A stretch of DNA of 58,943 nucleotides, from assembly GCA_019456225.1 (NCBI GenBank), contig VRUI01000001.1:120678-179620 (forward strand), read 5' to 3'. A program made the translations under genes and the position numbers. The notes beneath the pieces are model-generated. The model had not been told where the DNA came from. It was given only the letters and a program-made list of their open reading frames with translations, and made no database searches. How positions within the stretch are numbered: the stretch's first letter is position 1; the number at the start of each line of letters is the position of its first letter. The stretch comes from Planctomycetota bacterium (GTDB lineage Bacteria; Planctomycetota; Phycisphaerae; Sedimentisphaerales; Anaerohalosphaeraceae). This document shows, piece after piece, positions 1-9,413 of this stretch.

Positions 1-876
1 GGTGCGTCATTGACCACAGTAACTGTAATCGAGGCGGTATCGGTTGCCGTACTGTATGGAGTTGTAGTGCCATTGGTAGTTGTATCAACATAACTGCCAG
101 CAGAACCGGCTGATTTATCCCATGCTCTAAAGGTTATCGTTGGTGCTCCGTTCCAATCGGCGTCGGGGACGAAACGAATGCTGTCGGTTGAATCTAACAA
201 CAATGCATGGCCAACTGCGAGTGAAGTATCATCAATAGCACCCCAGGAACCTGCGCCTATCTTATACTGCCAGGTGCCGTTGGTATCATCGACGGCGGTG
301 ACCGCGATCGCTTCGACAGCGCCGTCAATATCAGTAATAGAACCATCAACTACAATCCTTGCAACCGTATCACCGGCTGATGTGGTATCATCTTCGTTGA
401 TTCCGGTTAATGTCGGGCTTTGACCGTCATCAAGAACTGGTGCGTCATTGACCACAGTAACTGTAATCGAGGCGGTATCGGTTGCCGTACTGTATGGAGT
501 TGTAGTGCCATTGGTGGTGGTATCAACATAAGTATCGGCGGCGCCTGCTGATTTATCCCATGCTCTAAAGGTGATTGTCGGGGCTCCGTTATAATCAGCA
601 TCAGGCACAAAGCGAATACTATCCGTTGAATCTAACAATAACGCATGATCAGCTGCCAGCGAGCCGTCTTCAATGGCCCCCCAGGCGCCGGCGCCGATCT
701 TATATTGCCAGGTACCGTTAGTATCATCGGCCGCCGTAACAGCGATCGCTTCAACAGCACCGTCAATATCAGTAATAGAACCATCAACGACTATACTAGC
801 AACCGTATCACCCGCCGATGTCGTATCATCTTCATTGATGCCCGTTAAGGCCGGGCTTTGGCCATCATCCAATACC
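1..876 (-). repeat. Two 438-bp in-frame tandem units in the surface protein gene
   Basis: Positions 1-438 and 439-876 are near-identical direct repeats (unit start GGTGCGTCATTGACC), each exactly 146 codons. On the coding strand each unit encodes a module running from DDGQSP through INEDDTTSA and FVPDADYNG to VTVVNDAP. The similarity at the DNA level implies recent duplication or gene conversion. More units probably continue to the left of the window. Confidence 0.9.
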
Positions 877-2093
877 GGGGCATTATTATTTTTGGCTACA
901 GTTATAGTAACATCGTTGGCGACACTGGTTTTTGCTCCGTCATTTAAGGTAATTCTGGCAGTGCGGCTGGTGGTGTCGGGCGGTGCGGCGGAGTTGTTGA
1001 ACTGGATCGCCTGTATCAAGGCGCCAACGGCAATCTCATCAGCGGCAACAGAATCAAAATCTATGCGCAGGTCATTAGTTCCGGTACCATCGATTGTAAT
1101 ATCACCTATAGCTACATTGTCATAGAGAACCTCACCTGCGTTAACATAAATGCCGGTGGCGTTATTTGCATCGCTGTCGGAATTAGTGTCGATACTGAGT
1201 GTATCGTTAGCAGTAAAGTTCGCCAGGCGGTTTATAAGCAGATAGCCAGCGTCATAGTCCGTGCTTGTGACACTGGCGTTACTGCCGTTATCGATATCGA
1301 TAGCCCCACCACCTTCAGTGAATGCGACAGTATCACCATCAACATTGGAAATTACCGGGGCCGGTCCTAACGAACCTTCGTACTGCTCTGCTAATGACAT
1401 AACTATCGGTATATCGATACCGGCAGCAAGTTCATCAGCTGCATTATCGGATGCCGCTTCCAACTCCCAGTCGCCGCCTGCACCGGTAATATCATCCGAT
1501 GCAAAAATATCGCCGCCGGTCAATTTGGCAATACCGTTTAACAGAGCGGCGCCTTCAGTTGTATCTGCCGCGACATTACATCCATACAAGTAGATATTAG
1601 CATCTTCAGCGAGGTTTTCGGCAAGGCCGGACCAGTCGCCGGCTTGTGATGATAAGTTCTCTACAGAGACTGTATCGGCACCAAGTTCAAATTGCCCCAC
1701 AGAACCGTGAGATACAATTGTCAAAGACGCGATATCAGTCTTTAAATAATTGCTTAGTGTGCTGGCCTTATCTAAAATATCAGCCAGGCTTTCCTGCTTT
1801 CCATTATACTCGATGATAAATGCATCAGATTCAAAACTGGAAATGAGGTGCAGGGAATCTTTCAGGGTAACATCGATCACAGCGATATTGATACCTGTAG
1901 ACAGATCAGCTTTCGACTGAATATTAACATCGATATTGGCGTCAATGTCGATTGCGTAATGGTTCTGTATTTCGGCAACGGGGATGTCCATCGGGACAAC
2001 CGGCAGTCCAGCCGAAAATAGCACTCGCGGCTCAAGCGGTTCAAACATTGCAGTCACTTGAGCTTCAGTTTCAGTTTTTCGCGAATTTCCCAT
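1..2093 (-). CDS. LEPR-XLL / DUF4347 giant surface protein, N-terminal part (runs off left edge)
   Basis: This frame is open from the ATG at 2093 to the left edge, so about 697 residues of a longer protein are visible. Residues 18-29 read FEPLEPRVLFSA, the LEPR-XLL signature found near the N-terminus of large secreted planctomycete proteins. Residues of roughly 60-225 match the DUF4347 pattern (IVSHGSVGQFELG, then LYGCNVA, then LTGGDIFAS and GGDWELEA). After about residue 245 come beta-rich, Asp/Thr-rich modules with VTV/NDAPV signatures, of the cadherin- or Calx-beta-like type, ending in near-identical 146-residue repeats. The role is inferred to be cell-surface adhesion or envelope structure; no enzyme motif is visible. 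There is no clear ribosome-binding site. The C-terminus and any anchoring signal are outside the window. Confidence 0.88.
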   Translation of the reverse strand, partial: MGNSRKTETEAQVTAMFEPLEPRVLFSAGLPVVPMDIPVAEIQNHYAIDIDANIDVNIQSKADLSTGINIAVIDVTLKDSLHLISSFESDAFIIEYNGKQESLADILDKASTLSNYLKTDIASLTIVSHGSVGQFELGADTVSVENLSSQAGDWSGLAENLAEDANIYLYGCNVAADTTEGAALLNGIAKLTGGDIFASDDITGAGGDWELEAASDNAADELAAGIDIPIVMSLAEQYEGSLGPAPVISNVDGDTVAFTEGGGAIDIDNGSNASVTSTDYDAGYLLINRLANFTANDTLSIDTNSDSDANNATGIYVNAGEVLYDNVAIGDITIDGTGTNDLRIDFDSVAADEIAVGALIQAIQFNNSAAPPDTTSRTARITLNDGAKTSVANDVTITVAKNNNAPVLDDGQSPALTGINEDDTTSAGDTVASIVVDGSITDIDGAVEAIAVTAADDTNGTWQYKIGAGAWGAIEDGSLAADHALLLDSTDSIRFVPDADYNGAPTITFRAWDKSAGAADTYVDTTTNGTTTPYSTATDTASITVTVVNDAPVLDDGQSPTLTGINEDDTTSAGDTVARIVVDGSITDIDGAVEAIAVTAVDDTNGTWQYKIGAGSWGAIDDTSLAVGHALLLDSTDSIRFVPDADWNGAPTITFRAWDKSAGSAGSYVDTTTNGTTTPYSTATDTASITVTVVNDA

Positions 2094-2552
2094 CACTTTT
2101 TTTAAGAATGAACTTTTAATAAATATCTCGCCTTTAACACAAAATAAAAAATGAGCCTAAACCGCTACCTCAGGTTAGCCGCATACCTGTTTGTAATCGG
2201 ATTTTTAAAATAATCTATTAATATAAAACTCAAAATTATTTACAACCAACTGGCGTTATAGGACGAATGCCAGGTCAACCAAAAAAAGTCCGTATCACTT
2301 TATATAAGTCTAAAATATAATATTTGGGTTTTCGCTATGATAATTAAGGTTTGTTCCTTGTTGCCATGTTAATGTGATTAAACTTATATTAAAATATAAC
2401 AAAGCATTGTAATTGCATAATTAAGATGCTCCGTTAAAATCCCGATATTTGTCCATAGTAGATATCGGAAGCTGGCAAGATGTTAATTATAATTGCATAG
2501 TCCGGTAACCTTTCATGTTTAAGGCAGAGTAATCAGTTGCTGGAGTAAAAGA
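2094..2552. other. AT-rich divergent intergenic region
   Basis: This 459-bp spacer separates the leftward surface-protein gene from the rightward kinase gene, so it must hold promoters for both. I see no gene, no RNA family I recognise and no convincing -35/-10 pair. The kinase is preceded by GGAG at 2542-2545, eight bases before its TTG start. Confidence 0.6.
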
Positions 2553-4358
2553 TTGAAAAAATTTACGACAACAGTACATATTAATTTTACACTAACGTGT
2601 TTGTTGGTAACGATGCTTTTCATGGCGATTGGAATCGGTCTGGTTCCGAGCAAAGTCAGGATGAACATAGAGAACCGGCAAAAACTCTGTGAAAATCTGG
2701 CTATTCAATTTCTCGGGGTAGCTCACGACAATATCATCTATACCCTTGAAAGCCTTGGCCCACATATTATCGAACGAAATCCAGATATTATCTCGATGGG
2801 TTTTCGCGATGCTGAAGGAAAAGTGGTATCCGGAACCGACAATCACGAAGCTAATTGGCAGCCCCTTGCCGATGGTGAATCAACACCTACACAAATCCAG
2901 ATACCTGTCAACAAAGGCGATGAGATATTCGGAACGATAGAGATATTTTTTGCTCCAGTTTATCCCAAAACTCTGGCAGGATTTCTTCATATTCATTATA
3001 TTTACTTTGTCCTGTTCATGGCCGCGGCAATGTTTGCAGTTAACTGGATATATTTCAAGAAAGTACTTCGTCATCTGGATCCTTCATCTGTAATTCCAAG
3101 CCGCGTCAAAGCGGTACTTGACAATTTAACCGAAAGCGTAGTTATACTGGATAAAGACGAACAGATCATTTTCGGCAACGAAGCTTTCGGAAAAACGGTC
3201 GATGAAACCGAAAAAACTTTTGTTGGCCGCAAACTTTCGATATTCCCCTGGATCCAGCCCCGTCAAAAACAGGAGCTTTGCGATTTGCCATGGATTCAGA
3301 CGCTTGAGAAAGGTACCACAGAAGCAAATGTCCCGATAATACTAAAAACTAAAGACGGTAATAAACGCACCTCGGTTGTAAATTCTGTGCCTATTCTTTC
3401 AGCTGCCGGAGAACATCGCGGGATCATGACAAGTTTTACGGACGTAACAGAACTGGAAGAAAAAAATAACGAACTGGTTAAAATGTCACGCGATGCAGGC
3501 ATGGCAGAGATCGCAACTAATGTGCTGCATAATATTGGCAACATGTTGAATAATGTCAATGTTTCAGCAACAGTGATCGGCGATACACTCTCTCAATCAA
3601 AATTATTAAAGCTCCAGGACGTTTCCATGATGATTCAGGATCATAGTGAAAACATAGGAGCATTTCTATCGGAAGATGAACGTGGAAAACACATTCCTCC
3701 TTATCTTGTCAAAACAATTGCGATCCTCCTGGATGAACACAAGGATATTACAAAAACAATTAAAAGCCTGCGAAATAATATCGAACACATCAAGACAGTT
3801 ATCAGGTCACAACAAAGCTATGCAAAAGTTCAAACCTGTGAGGAAATAGCTTCGATACGGGAAATAATGGAAGACGCGATTAAAATGAACCAAACGGTTT
3901 TGACTAATCGCAAGATAGATATAGTACAGGAGTACGATGAAATTGATTATATCAACATTGACAGGTCACGGATAATGCAGATAACTGTTAATTTGATAAA
4001 GAATGCGGCCGAAGCACTAAACGAAAGCGACGTTAAAAACAAACGCATTGCTATCAAGTGCAATAAGACTAATGAAGACCAGTTAAAAGTAGAAGTTATT
4101 GATAATGGAATAGGAATCGCACCGGAAAACATTGCAAAAATATTTGCTTATGGGTATACGACAAAGCCTACGGGCCACGGTTTTGGATTGCATGCCTGTG
4201 TACTCAGTGCTAAGGAAATAGGCGGCGACTTAATAGCTCACAGCCAGGGACCAGGGCTTGGAGCCAGTTTTATACTTACTTTACCTCTCAACTCGGAGAA
4301 AGTGAACAATGGAAAACCAAAAGAATCGATTCATGAAACGGAAAATATTAGTCATTGA
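2553..4358 (+). CDS. Membrane-bound PAS sensor histidine kinase
   Basis: A 601-residue two-component sensor. A transmembrane helix lies near residues 10-28 and a second near 149-168, flanking an extracytoplasmic sensor region of about 120 residues. A PAS domain follows (about 185-300; [19 protein letters not shown]). The phosphoacceptor region is of the [12 protein letters not shown] type, with His about residue 326, and the ATPase domain shows N ([10 protein letters not shown]), G1 (DNGIGI, about 517) and G2 (GHGFGLH, about 541) boxes. There is no receiver domain. The start is a TTG at 2553 with GGAG upstream; no in-frame ATG fits better. Its 3' end overlaps the next gene by 50 bp, so the two are translationally coupled and probably form one phosphorelay. 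The stimulus is unknown. Confidence 0.9.
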   Translation: MKKFTTTVHINFTLTCLLVTMLFMAIGIGLVPSKVRMNIENRQKLCENLAIQFLGVAHDNIIYTLESLGPHIIERNPDIISMGFRDAEGKVVSGTDNHEANWQPLADGESTPTQIQIPVNKGDEIFGTIEIFFAPVYPKTLAGFLHIHYIYFVLFMAAAMFAVNWIYFKKVLRHLDPSSVIPSRVKAVLDNLTESVVILDKDEQIIFGNEAFGKTVDETEKTFVGRKLSIFPWIQPRQKQELCDLPWIQTLEKGTTEANVPIILKTKDGNKRTSVVNSVPILSAAGEHRGIMTSFTDVTELEEKNNELVKMSRDAGMAEIATNVLHNIGNMLNNVNVSATVIGDTLSQSKLLKLQDVSMMIQDHSENIGAFLSEDERGKHIPPYLVKTIAILLDEHKDITKTIKSLRNNIEHIKTVIRSQQSYAKVQTCEEIASIREIMEDAIKMNQTVLTNRKIDIVQEYDEIDYINIDRSRIMQITVNLIKNAAEALNESDVKNKRIAIKCNKTNEDQLKVEVIDNGIGIAPENIAKIFAYGYTTKPTGHGFGLHACVLSAKEIGGDLIAHSQGPGLGASFILTLPLNSEKVNNGKPKESIHETENISH

Positions 4359-6069
4359 TGACAACGAGAATATCCACGAGGATTTTAAAGTTGTACTTAA
4401 GTCTAAGGACAACAATCGAGTGGATGTTTCCAAAGAGGAAGAAGCCATTTTTGGCGCATCGCATGCATCTTCTAAACATCCTGACTTTGAAATTCATTCG
4501 GCTTTTCAGGGGAAAGAAGGCGTGGAAATGGTTTCGCAGGCTTTGAAAGAGGGCGAACCATTCGCGGTAGCCTTTGTCGACATGCGTATGCCGCCGGGAC
4601 TCGATGGCGTCGAAACGATCAGGCAGTTGTGGAATGTTGATCCCGATATCCAAATCGTCATCTGCACGGCTCATTCGGATTATACATGGCAGGACATTTA
4701 CGATGAATTCGGATATACACACCAATTACTAATACTGAAAAAACCGTATGATAACGTCGAGGTTTTACAGTTGTCAACCGCGTTAACTTCCAAATGGACC
4801 TTTCTCAAAGAATCACGCCATTTAAAAGAGACTCTGGAACAACAAGTTCAGGATCGAACCGCCGATTTGCAAAAGGAAACAAACCGGTCAAATACTCTGG
4901 CCGAAGAAGCAAAAACGGCTAGTGAGGCAAAAAGTCAGTTTCTGGCAAATATGAGCCATGAGATCCGAACACCTATGAATGGGATTCTGGGCTTTGGAGA
5001 ACTACTGGCCGAAGAAGAACTTACCCCGGAGCAAATGAGCTATGTGGAAATGATTTGCGATAGCGGTAAAAGCCTTCTGAGTCTGATAAATGACATTCTG
5101 GATTTCTCTAAAATTGAGGCTGGCCAACTAGTCATAGAAAACATTGATTGTTCAATTGAGCATACGCTAAGTTTCATCGAATCACTGATGAAATCAAAGG
5201 CAGAGGAAAAGGGTATTGACTTTAGAATAGATATAGACGAAAACGTCCCTGCCAATTTTATTACAGACCCTACCAGGCTGAGACAGTGCCTGATTAACCT
5301 TGTCAGTAATGCCATTAAATTTACAGATTCAGGGCATGTGAGCATAGACGTTTCATTAATAGATGAAAATGGTGGCGAATATATTTGTTTAGCGGTAGAA
5401 GATACAGGCATTGGTATTCCCCTTGATAAACAACAAAGCATTTTTGAATCCTTCACACAGGCCGATGGCAGTACTTCACGAAAATACGGTGGTACAGGTT
5501 TGGGACTCGCAATAACCAGACAATTGATGAAATTACTCGGGGGGAATATTAAAGTGACCAGCGAACCGGATAATGGCTCAAGGTTTTCAATAACTATACC
5601 TGTAAATACTGTTACAGGAAAGATCGATCAGGCCACAAGGCAAAGCCCATCTGTCCAGCAAACTATGGCATCTAACATCAATGATATGCAACTATCCGGC
5701 AATGTATTAGTCGTTGAAGATAGCCACGTAAACCAAATGCTCATAAAACTGCTACTGGAAAAAATTGGTTTTGATGTGACCCTTGCTGAAGATGGGTCAG
5801 AAGGTATTGAAAAAGCAATGGCAACACCATTTGATATTATATTCATGGATATCCAAATGCCTGGCATGAACGGATACGAAGCCACCAGAACTCTAAGGGA
5901 TAACGGGCAGAAAACGCCTATTATAGCACTTACCGCCAATGTAATGAAAGGCGACGATGAAAAGTGCCTTGCCGCAGGATGTGACTACTATCTCTCAAAG
6001 CCAATCGATTCGGCATCATTAGCGGAAATAGTAAGCAAGTGCATACAGACCGTTGAGATTAGTGTTTAG
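4309..6069 (+). CDS. Hybrid histidine kinase (REC-HisKA-HATPase-REC)
   Basis: A soluble 586-residue hybrid kinase. The N-terminal receiver (about 9-155, phosphoacceptor Asp about residue 91 in FVDMRMP) is enlarged by an insertion after its first helix. A coiled coil (about 165-205) leads into a classical HisKA domain ([13 protein letters not shown], His about 217), a HATPase_c domain ([14 protein letters not shown]) and a second receiver (Asp about 514 in [11 protein letters not shown]). No transmembrane helix is present, so input probably comes from the overlapping upstream membrane kinase through the first receiver. The start at 4309 has GGAG about 10 bases upstream; an internal ATG at 4333 is possible but has a poorer site. 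No DNA-binding output domain is present; the final phosphate acceptor must lie elsewhere. Confidence 0.92.
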   Translation: MENQKNRFMKRKILVIDDNENIHEDFKVVLKSKDNNRVDVSKEEEAIFGASHASSKHPDFEIHSAFQGKEGVEMVSQALKEGEPFAVAFVDMRMPPGLDGVETIRQLWNVDPDIQIVICTAHSDYTWQDIYDEFGYTHQLLILKKPYDNVEVLQLSTALTSKWTFLKESRHLKETLEQQVQDRTADLQKETNRSNTLAEEAKTASEAKSQFLANMSHEIRTPMNGILGFGELLAEEELTPEQMSYVEMICDSGKSLLSLINDILDFSKIEAGQLVIENIDCSIEHTLSFIESLMKSKAEEKGIDFRIDIDENVPANFITDPTRLRQCLINLVSNAIKFTDSGHVSIDVSLIDENGGEYICLAVEDTGIGIPLDKQQSIFESFTQADGSTSRKYGGTGLGLAITRQLMKLLGGNIKVTSEPDNGSRFSITIPVNTVTGKIDQATRQSPSVQQTMASNINDMQLSGNVLVVEDSHVNQMLIKLLLEKIGFDVTLAEDGSEGIEKAMATPFDIIFMDIQMPGMNGYEATRTLRDNGQKTPIIALTANVMKGDDEKCLAAGCDYYLSKPIDSASLAEIVSKCIQTVEISV

Positions 6070-6479
6070 TACCGAATTAAGCAGTACCTATTCTCCACCC
6101 CAAGCCTCAGTACCGCACTGCATCACGACGGCAGAGTCGCCGAGTTCCCCTAGGTTCTATCCTCCACACCCGCTCGCAGTCGCTATGCTCCACGGGTTCG
6201 CTAGTCAATCTCTCGTCTCCGTTCGCCTCGAAGCCTTGCGGCTCATCGGCTCTCTGCGCTCGTGTAAGTCACTCTTAGTCGCAGTCAATGCGCATCGTAC
6301 CGCTCCCGTCATGCCGTTTGCTATACAGCAAGCAAACAGCCCGCCGTCGCTAGTCATTAGCCCGTGGTAGCGGGCGAAGTAGTCGCTCTAAGTCGTCAAG
6401 TCCATACATCTGTAAGTCTTGCTTGTTTTCCAACGTCCTCAACTTCCAAAGTCTTCTCGTAGTTGTACGTCGGTGAGAT
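6070..6479. other. Non-coding region with scattered AGTCGC motifs
   Basis: No ORF here looks real. The plus strand is strongly pyrimidine-rich, and AGTCGC-type words recur at about 6178, 6276, 6346 (GTCGCT) and 6381. Short hairpins include TTGCT-ATAC-AGCAA near 6318-6331 and AGCC-TTGC-GGCT near 6233-6244. It could be the 5' part of the structured region that follows, an iteron-like replication remnant, or degenerate sequence. I cannot decide between these. Confidence 0.35.
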
Positions 6480-7680
6480 TCCAGAGCGGGCTATGCGCGC
6501 GTAAGGCTCGAAAAAAACAAGTTTTTTCTCGCAGCCCCGGCGCGTTTGACGACCATCTTGTTTCGTTAGCGTTACCACGCCGGGGCTAAAAACAAACCCA
6601 ACCGCGGGCAACAGCAGCCCGCTAGTCTTCTTTGTTGAAGAACCCCCCATTGTGTCGTTAAGTTTGTGGGGAACTCTTTTCTGATTTCCAAAGATCCCTT
6701 TAACTAAAGTTTGCCATGGATTCCTTTCGGGTGGCAAGCACCCGATTGGCCTGACGGCCACCGCGGGACAAGCCCGCGTGAGAGTTGAAGGCCGCCTATC
6801 GGCTGAAAGTAATGGGCAGAAAGCCCCTAAGTACTGGGGTTACAAAGCACCCCAGCTTTTAACAGCAAGGACTCTCATCCTGCACAGCAGACCTCAATCA
6901 AACCAGTCTTATCGTCCGCTATTAACGCGGACTTGACCACCATAAGGAACCACCATCCACGGCAACGATCACGCCAGCAAACATCGCTATCATGCAGTTG
7001 CTTATTCGTGAAAGGCGAACCATTTTTACTTACTTTCGGCGGCATTTGCTTATCCGGCTTTGCCACAACGCAAAACAGTTACCGATCTAATGCTTACCCA
7101 GGTAAGAGACACTCTTATAAAATCCACCCAGCTCCCTTCCGATCCCTCGTGTTGACACGCCTATGGCTTGAAAATTTCCTGTGACTAACTATTTTTATCA
7201 CTGTAGGAACAGGGACGGTTTATCGAGACGGAAAAGAATCGCCTCTGCACACCTCTGATACGCAACATACGTTGCTCTACGCTTGTATAAATACCTAAAG
7301 TAGCTCACCTGCGACTATCAGCCAAACTACGCTCATGTTAGCAATCGCTTGTTTCCACAGGAAAGTTTTCTTACGCCACCCGCAAGCGGGCCATTCCGCA
7401 GGGGGATTTTCAGAGTGTCCACCACAAAGAAGATATACGCATTAGATCGATAACTACTGTGTAACTACGGGCAAAGGCATGCCTGAATAAAAAACCGCAG
7501 GCACTCGCGTTTGCTATACCGTAGTTCCACACCGCCGAAAAGCAGGAGCAAAAGCATTATCAATACTTTGTCCCCCTGAATTTAATCATCCATCAAAAAA
7601 CCGACTATCGCAATTTTATTGATGGAATCATAGACAAAAACAACTGACACACGCCGGTTCGTTGTGTCAGCCGTTTTTTT
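6480..7680 (+). ncRNA. Candidate large structured non-coding RNA
   Basis: About 1.2 kb without a credible gene but dense in perfect inverted repeats, ending in a strong intrinsic terminator. Stems seen: 6533-6542 with 6578-6587 (10 bp), 6604-6609/6617-6622, then three hairpins in a row at 6728-6744, 6747-6760 and 6762-6778. Next is a multibranch unit closed by 6779-6785/6871-6877 that encloses hairpins GCCG-CGGC, GGGC-GCCC and a 7-bp stem 6834-6840/6849-6855. Further stems are 6914-6919/6927-6932 and a long-range 8-bp pairing 7463-7470/7519-7526. Several loops are A/G-rich on the plus strand (AGAAA, ACAAG), which with the terminator argues for plus-strand transcription. In size and context it recalls the large ornate phage/plasmid RNAs (GOLLD, ROOL), but I do not recognise it as either. 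The 5' end is a guess. Confidence 0.45.
7644..7680 (+). terminator. Strong intrinsic terminator
   Basis: CTGACACA (7644-7651) pairs perfectly with TGTGTCAG (7663-7670), followed by CCG and a run of seven T. It ends whatever is transcribed through the structured non-coding region and lies 60 bp before the small-gene cassette. Confidence 0.85.
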
Positions 7681-7739
7681 CTTTAAGGCGGCAGGCCGCT
7701 AAAAGCATTTTTTTAAAAACCTAAAAGAAAGGATTTACC

Positions 7740-8024
7740 ATGGAAGAAAAGAAAGAAATCACAGCGGAAGTAAAAGCGAAGGTTGCAGAGCTAATCGAAT
7801 TTTGCAAAAAAAACCATTTTGTTGCAGAGCTTGTTGGCTGCTGGGTTTGGGTTTCGTTCGACGAAAAACCAGATGAGGACACACGCAAGCTTTTAAAAGG
7901 CGTAGGTTTCCGCTGGGTACGCAAACGCAGCAAATGGGCACATAATTGCGGAAGGCCTTGCAGGTCAAGCAAAGGCAACCCGTGGGAAAAATACGAACAC
8001 CAGTACGTATCAATCGCCAGCTAA
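7740..8024 (+). CDS. Small hypothetical protein of a plasmid/phage-like cassette
   Basis: 94 residues, highly basic and lysine-rich, preceded by AAGAAAGGA a few bases before the ATG. The middle reads LVGCWVWVSFDEKP and then GVGFRWVRKRSKWAHN, a pattern I associate with small plasmid and conjugative-element proteins in which a helix is followed by a Trp/Arg-rich beta unit (family memory only). No catalytic motif is visible. It is the first gene of a same-strand cassette that continues to 9407 and is separated from the next gene by a 12-bp hairpin. Function unknown. Confidence 0.75.
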   Translation: MEEKKEITAEVKAKVAELIEFCKKNHFVAELVGCWVWVSFDEKPDEDTRKLLKGVGFRWVRKRSKWAHNCGRPCRSSKGNPWEKYEHQYVSIAS

Positions 8025-8034
8025 CCAGTTAATC

Positions 8035-8062
8035 GGCTAGGGAGGAACTTTCCTCCCTGGCC
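8035..8062 (+). other. Intercistronic hairpin, copy 1
   Basis: GGCTAGGGAGGA (8035-8046) pairs with TCCTCCCTGGCC (8051-8062), a 12-bp stem with one T-G wobble and a four-base loop. There is no T-run after it, so it looks like an mRNA processing or stability element, not a terminator. A related hairpin follows the next gene. Confidence 0.7.
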
Positions 8063-8082
8063 TAACTTGAGAGGATAGAAAA

Positions 8083-8463
8083 ATGAGTTTAGATTGGGAT
8101 TTACGAAGCATTGAAAACCGGGAAGCTAAGAAAGAAAGCAATCCATACCTTGACGGCCATATATACGCAACTATGTATATCGGCCTCCCGACGATCACCG
8201 AAAAGAACGTCTTGAAGTTTTACGCAAGAATGAAGCTTTACGACGAAACCGTCGGCGAGATTTGGAGCAGAACCAAGGACGAACACGGCGAACTTCAAAA
8301 GAACTTCCCCACGTTCGAGCAAACCAAAGACTGGATCGGAATAAAAACCAACGCGTCACCATACACGCCGACGCAGTTTTTAAACCAGATCAAAAAGATT
8401 CTTTCCAACAAGTATGACGAAATCGTCAGGGATATAAAACGCAAGATCAGGGAAGCAAACTAG
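8083..8463 (+). CDS. Hypothetical phage/plasmid-type protein
   Basis: 126 residues with a good ribosome-binding site (GAGAGGA) before the ATG. It opens MSLDWDLRSIENRE, and contains a central segment TEKNVLKFYARMKLYDE and the tail segment DWIGIKTNASPYTPTQFL. I recall similar MSLDWDL-type proteins, with a conserved GLxTN-like motif, from phages, plasmids and integrated elements, all without a known function. No membrane segment or catalytic motif is seen. Flanked on both sides by related hairpins, it belongs to the same transcription unit as its neighbours. Confidence 0.8.
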   Translation: MSLDWDLRSIENREAKKESNPYLDGHIYATMYIGLPTITEKNVLKFYARMKLYDETVGEIWSRTKDEHGELQKNFPTFEQTKDWIGIKTNASPYTPTQFLNQIKKILSNKYDEIVRDIKRKIREAN

Positions 8464-8472
8464 AACCCCACC

Positions 8473-8507
8473 GCCTAGGGGAGAGGAAAGCACTCTCTTC
8501 CCTGGGC
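8473..8507 (+). other. Intercistronic hairpin, copy 2
   Basis: GCCTAGGGGAGAG (8473-8485) pairs with CTCTC and CCCTGGGC (8493-8507) across a two-base bulge. The GCCTAGGG/CCCTGGGC core is shared with the hairpin at 8035-8062. No T-run follows. Confidence 0.65.
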
Positions 8508-8529
8508 TAGACTTAAAGGACACGAACCA

Positions 8530-8757
8530 ATGAACAGATTGAAACTTTTAGCCCAGTATTTAGAAATCAGGTTTCCAGACTCCCCGCAATATTATCACGA
8601 CAAATGGAGAAAACGCTTCGAGCGAGGCGAGGAATGGGCTTTCAGCGACTACGCCGGACGGCACCTGCTGCAAAAGCTCGATCCTGATTATTACCCCAAG
8701 GATATAGACGCTTTTTTCCCAAACTACAATCCAAACCAAAAGGAAAGCAAATCATGA
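8530..8757 (+). CDS. Small hypothetical protein
   Basis: 75 residues, charged and rich in aromatic residues (SPQYYHDKWRKRFERGEEW), with AAAGGACACG before the ATG. No family is recognised. Its stop overlaps the next start as ATGA (8754-8757), which indicates translational coupling and supports both being real. The position inside the mobile-type cassette suggests an accessory plasmid or phage function, not identified. Confidence 0.7.
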   Translation: MNRLKLLAQYLEIRFPDSPQYYHDKWRKRFERGEEWAFSDYAGRHLLQKLDPDYYPKDIDAFFPNYNPNQKESKS

Positions 8758-8942
8758 AACGATTTTTAGTACAGGACACAGACAGCCAGCGAACCGGCGG
8801 AGACGGCCATATTATACGGGCTAAGTCCATGAAACAAGCCAAAGCGATACACTGGGAATATTACGGAGTCAGAGCTTTAAACGTGATCCAGCTTGAACCG
8901 CACGAATTTGCAGGAATTAAAGGAATGACTTTTAACGACTAA
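8754..8942 (+). CDS. Small hypothetical protein, coupled to the gene before it
   Basis: 62 residues starting MKRFLVQDTDSQRTGGDGHI and ending IKGMTFND. The start codon shares four bases with the stop of the upstream gene, and AAAGGAAAGC just before it serves as ribosome-binding site. The sequence has the look of a short alpha/beta fold with a SMKQAKAIHWEYYG helix. No known domain is recognised and no function can be given. Confidence 0.7.
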   Translation: MKRFLVQDTDSQRTGGDGHIIRAKSMKQAKAIHWEYYGVRALNVIQLEPHEFAGIKGMTFND

Positions 8943-8957
8943 CCGAAAGGGGAAACC

Positions 8958-9407
8958 ATGACCGAATTAATGACACTACACGCAAGACTTGAGGCAGCAA
9001 CCTATAAAATATCTGATAACTTCTGTTACGGCTGTTATAAGGTGGTCGAAGGCGACTATTGCCCCCAATGCCACAGCGACGACTTTATGCGGCATGTCGA
9101 AGGCGTAGGCGTTGAATATGGAACAGAATGGGTAATCGATCACATTATACAGAACCGCTGCGAGTCGGTAGACGACGAAGCACTATTTGACGAAATGTTG
9201 GATGAATGTTATCCAGAAATAGAACTCGGTTGCTGCAGCTGGACGCCGTCCCATGTAATGAGCGAGCTTGATCCGACCGCCTACCGAATCGGAGTCCAGG
9301 AGCACATCGACAGCCTAGTCGAGGACTGCCAGCTATACGAATCAGACGGCGAATATTATCAGGTTTTCGACATAGAGGAAATGCTGATCGACATCGAAGC
9401 AGAATAA
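8958..9407 (+). CDS. Acidic zinc-ribbon hypothetical protein
   Basis: 149 residues, strongly acidic. A zinc ribbon lies near the N-terminus (CYGC at about 22-25, CPQC at about 35-38), followed by a long acidic helical part (EYGTEWVIDHIIQN, ESVDDEALFDEMLDECYPE, then SELDPTAYRIGVQEHIDSL). The ribosome-binding site is AAAGGGGAA. The acidic surface together with a zinc ribbon could suit a nucleic-acid mimic or anti-host-defence protein carried by a mobile element, but that is only a guess. It is the last gene of the cassette; a terminator follows directly. Confidence 0.78.
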   Translation: MTELMTLHARLEAATYKISDNFCYGCYKVVEGDYCPQCHSDDFMRHVEGVGVEYGTEWVIDHIIQNRCESVDDEALFDEMLDECYPEIELGCCSWTPSHVMSELDPTAYRIGVQEHIDSLVEDCQLYESDGEYYQVFDIEEMLIDIEAE

Positions 9408-9413
9408 ACATAA

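Noticed and set aside
6053-6370. 105-residue plus-strand ORF after the hybrid kinase
   Set aside because: It begins inside the kinase gene, has no ribosome-binding site, and its Ser/Pro/Leu-rich sequence fits translated non-coding pyrimidine-rich DNA.
6396-6761. 121-residue minus-strand ORF
   Set aside because: It crosses the 10-bp stem and several hairpins of the structured region, has no ribosome-binding site, and shows low-complexity composition without a fold-like pattern. Kept only as an alternative to the RNA interpretation.
6779-6877. RNase P RNA, tmRNA, 6S RNA or a group I/II intron
   Set aside because: I looked for their conserved words (for example the RNase P GAGGAAAGUCC, the tmRNA ends, the group II domain V) and found none.
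6933-7184. 83-residue plus-strand ORF in the hairpin-rich region
   Set aside because: No start signal and no recognisable pattern; it passes through predicted stems.
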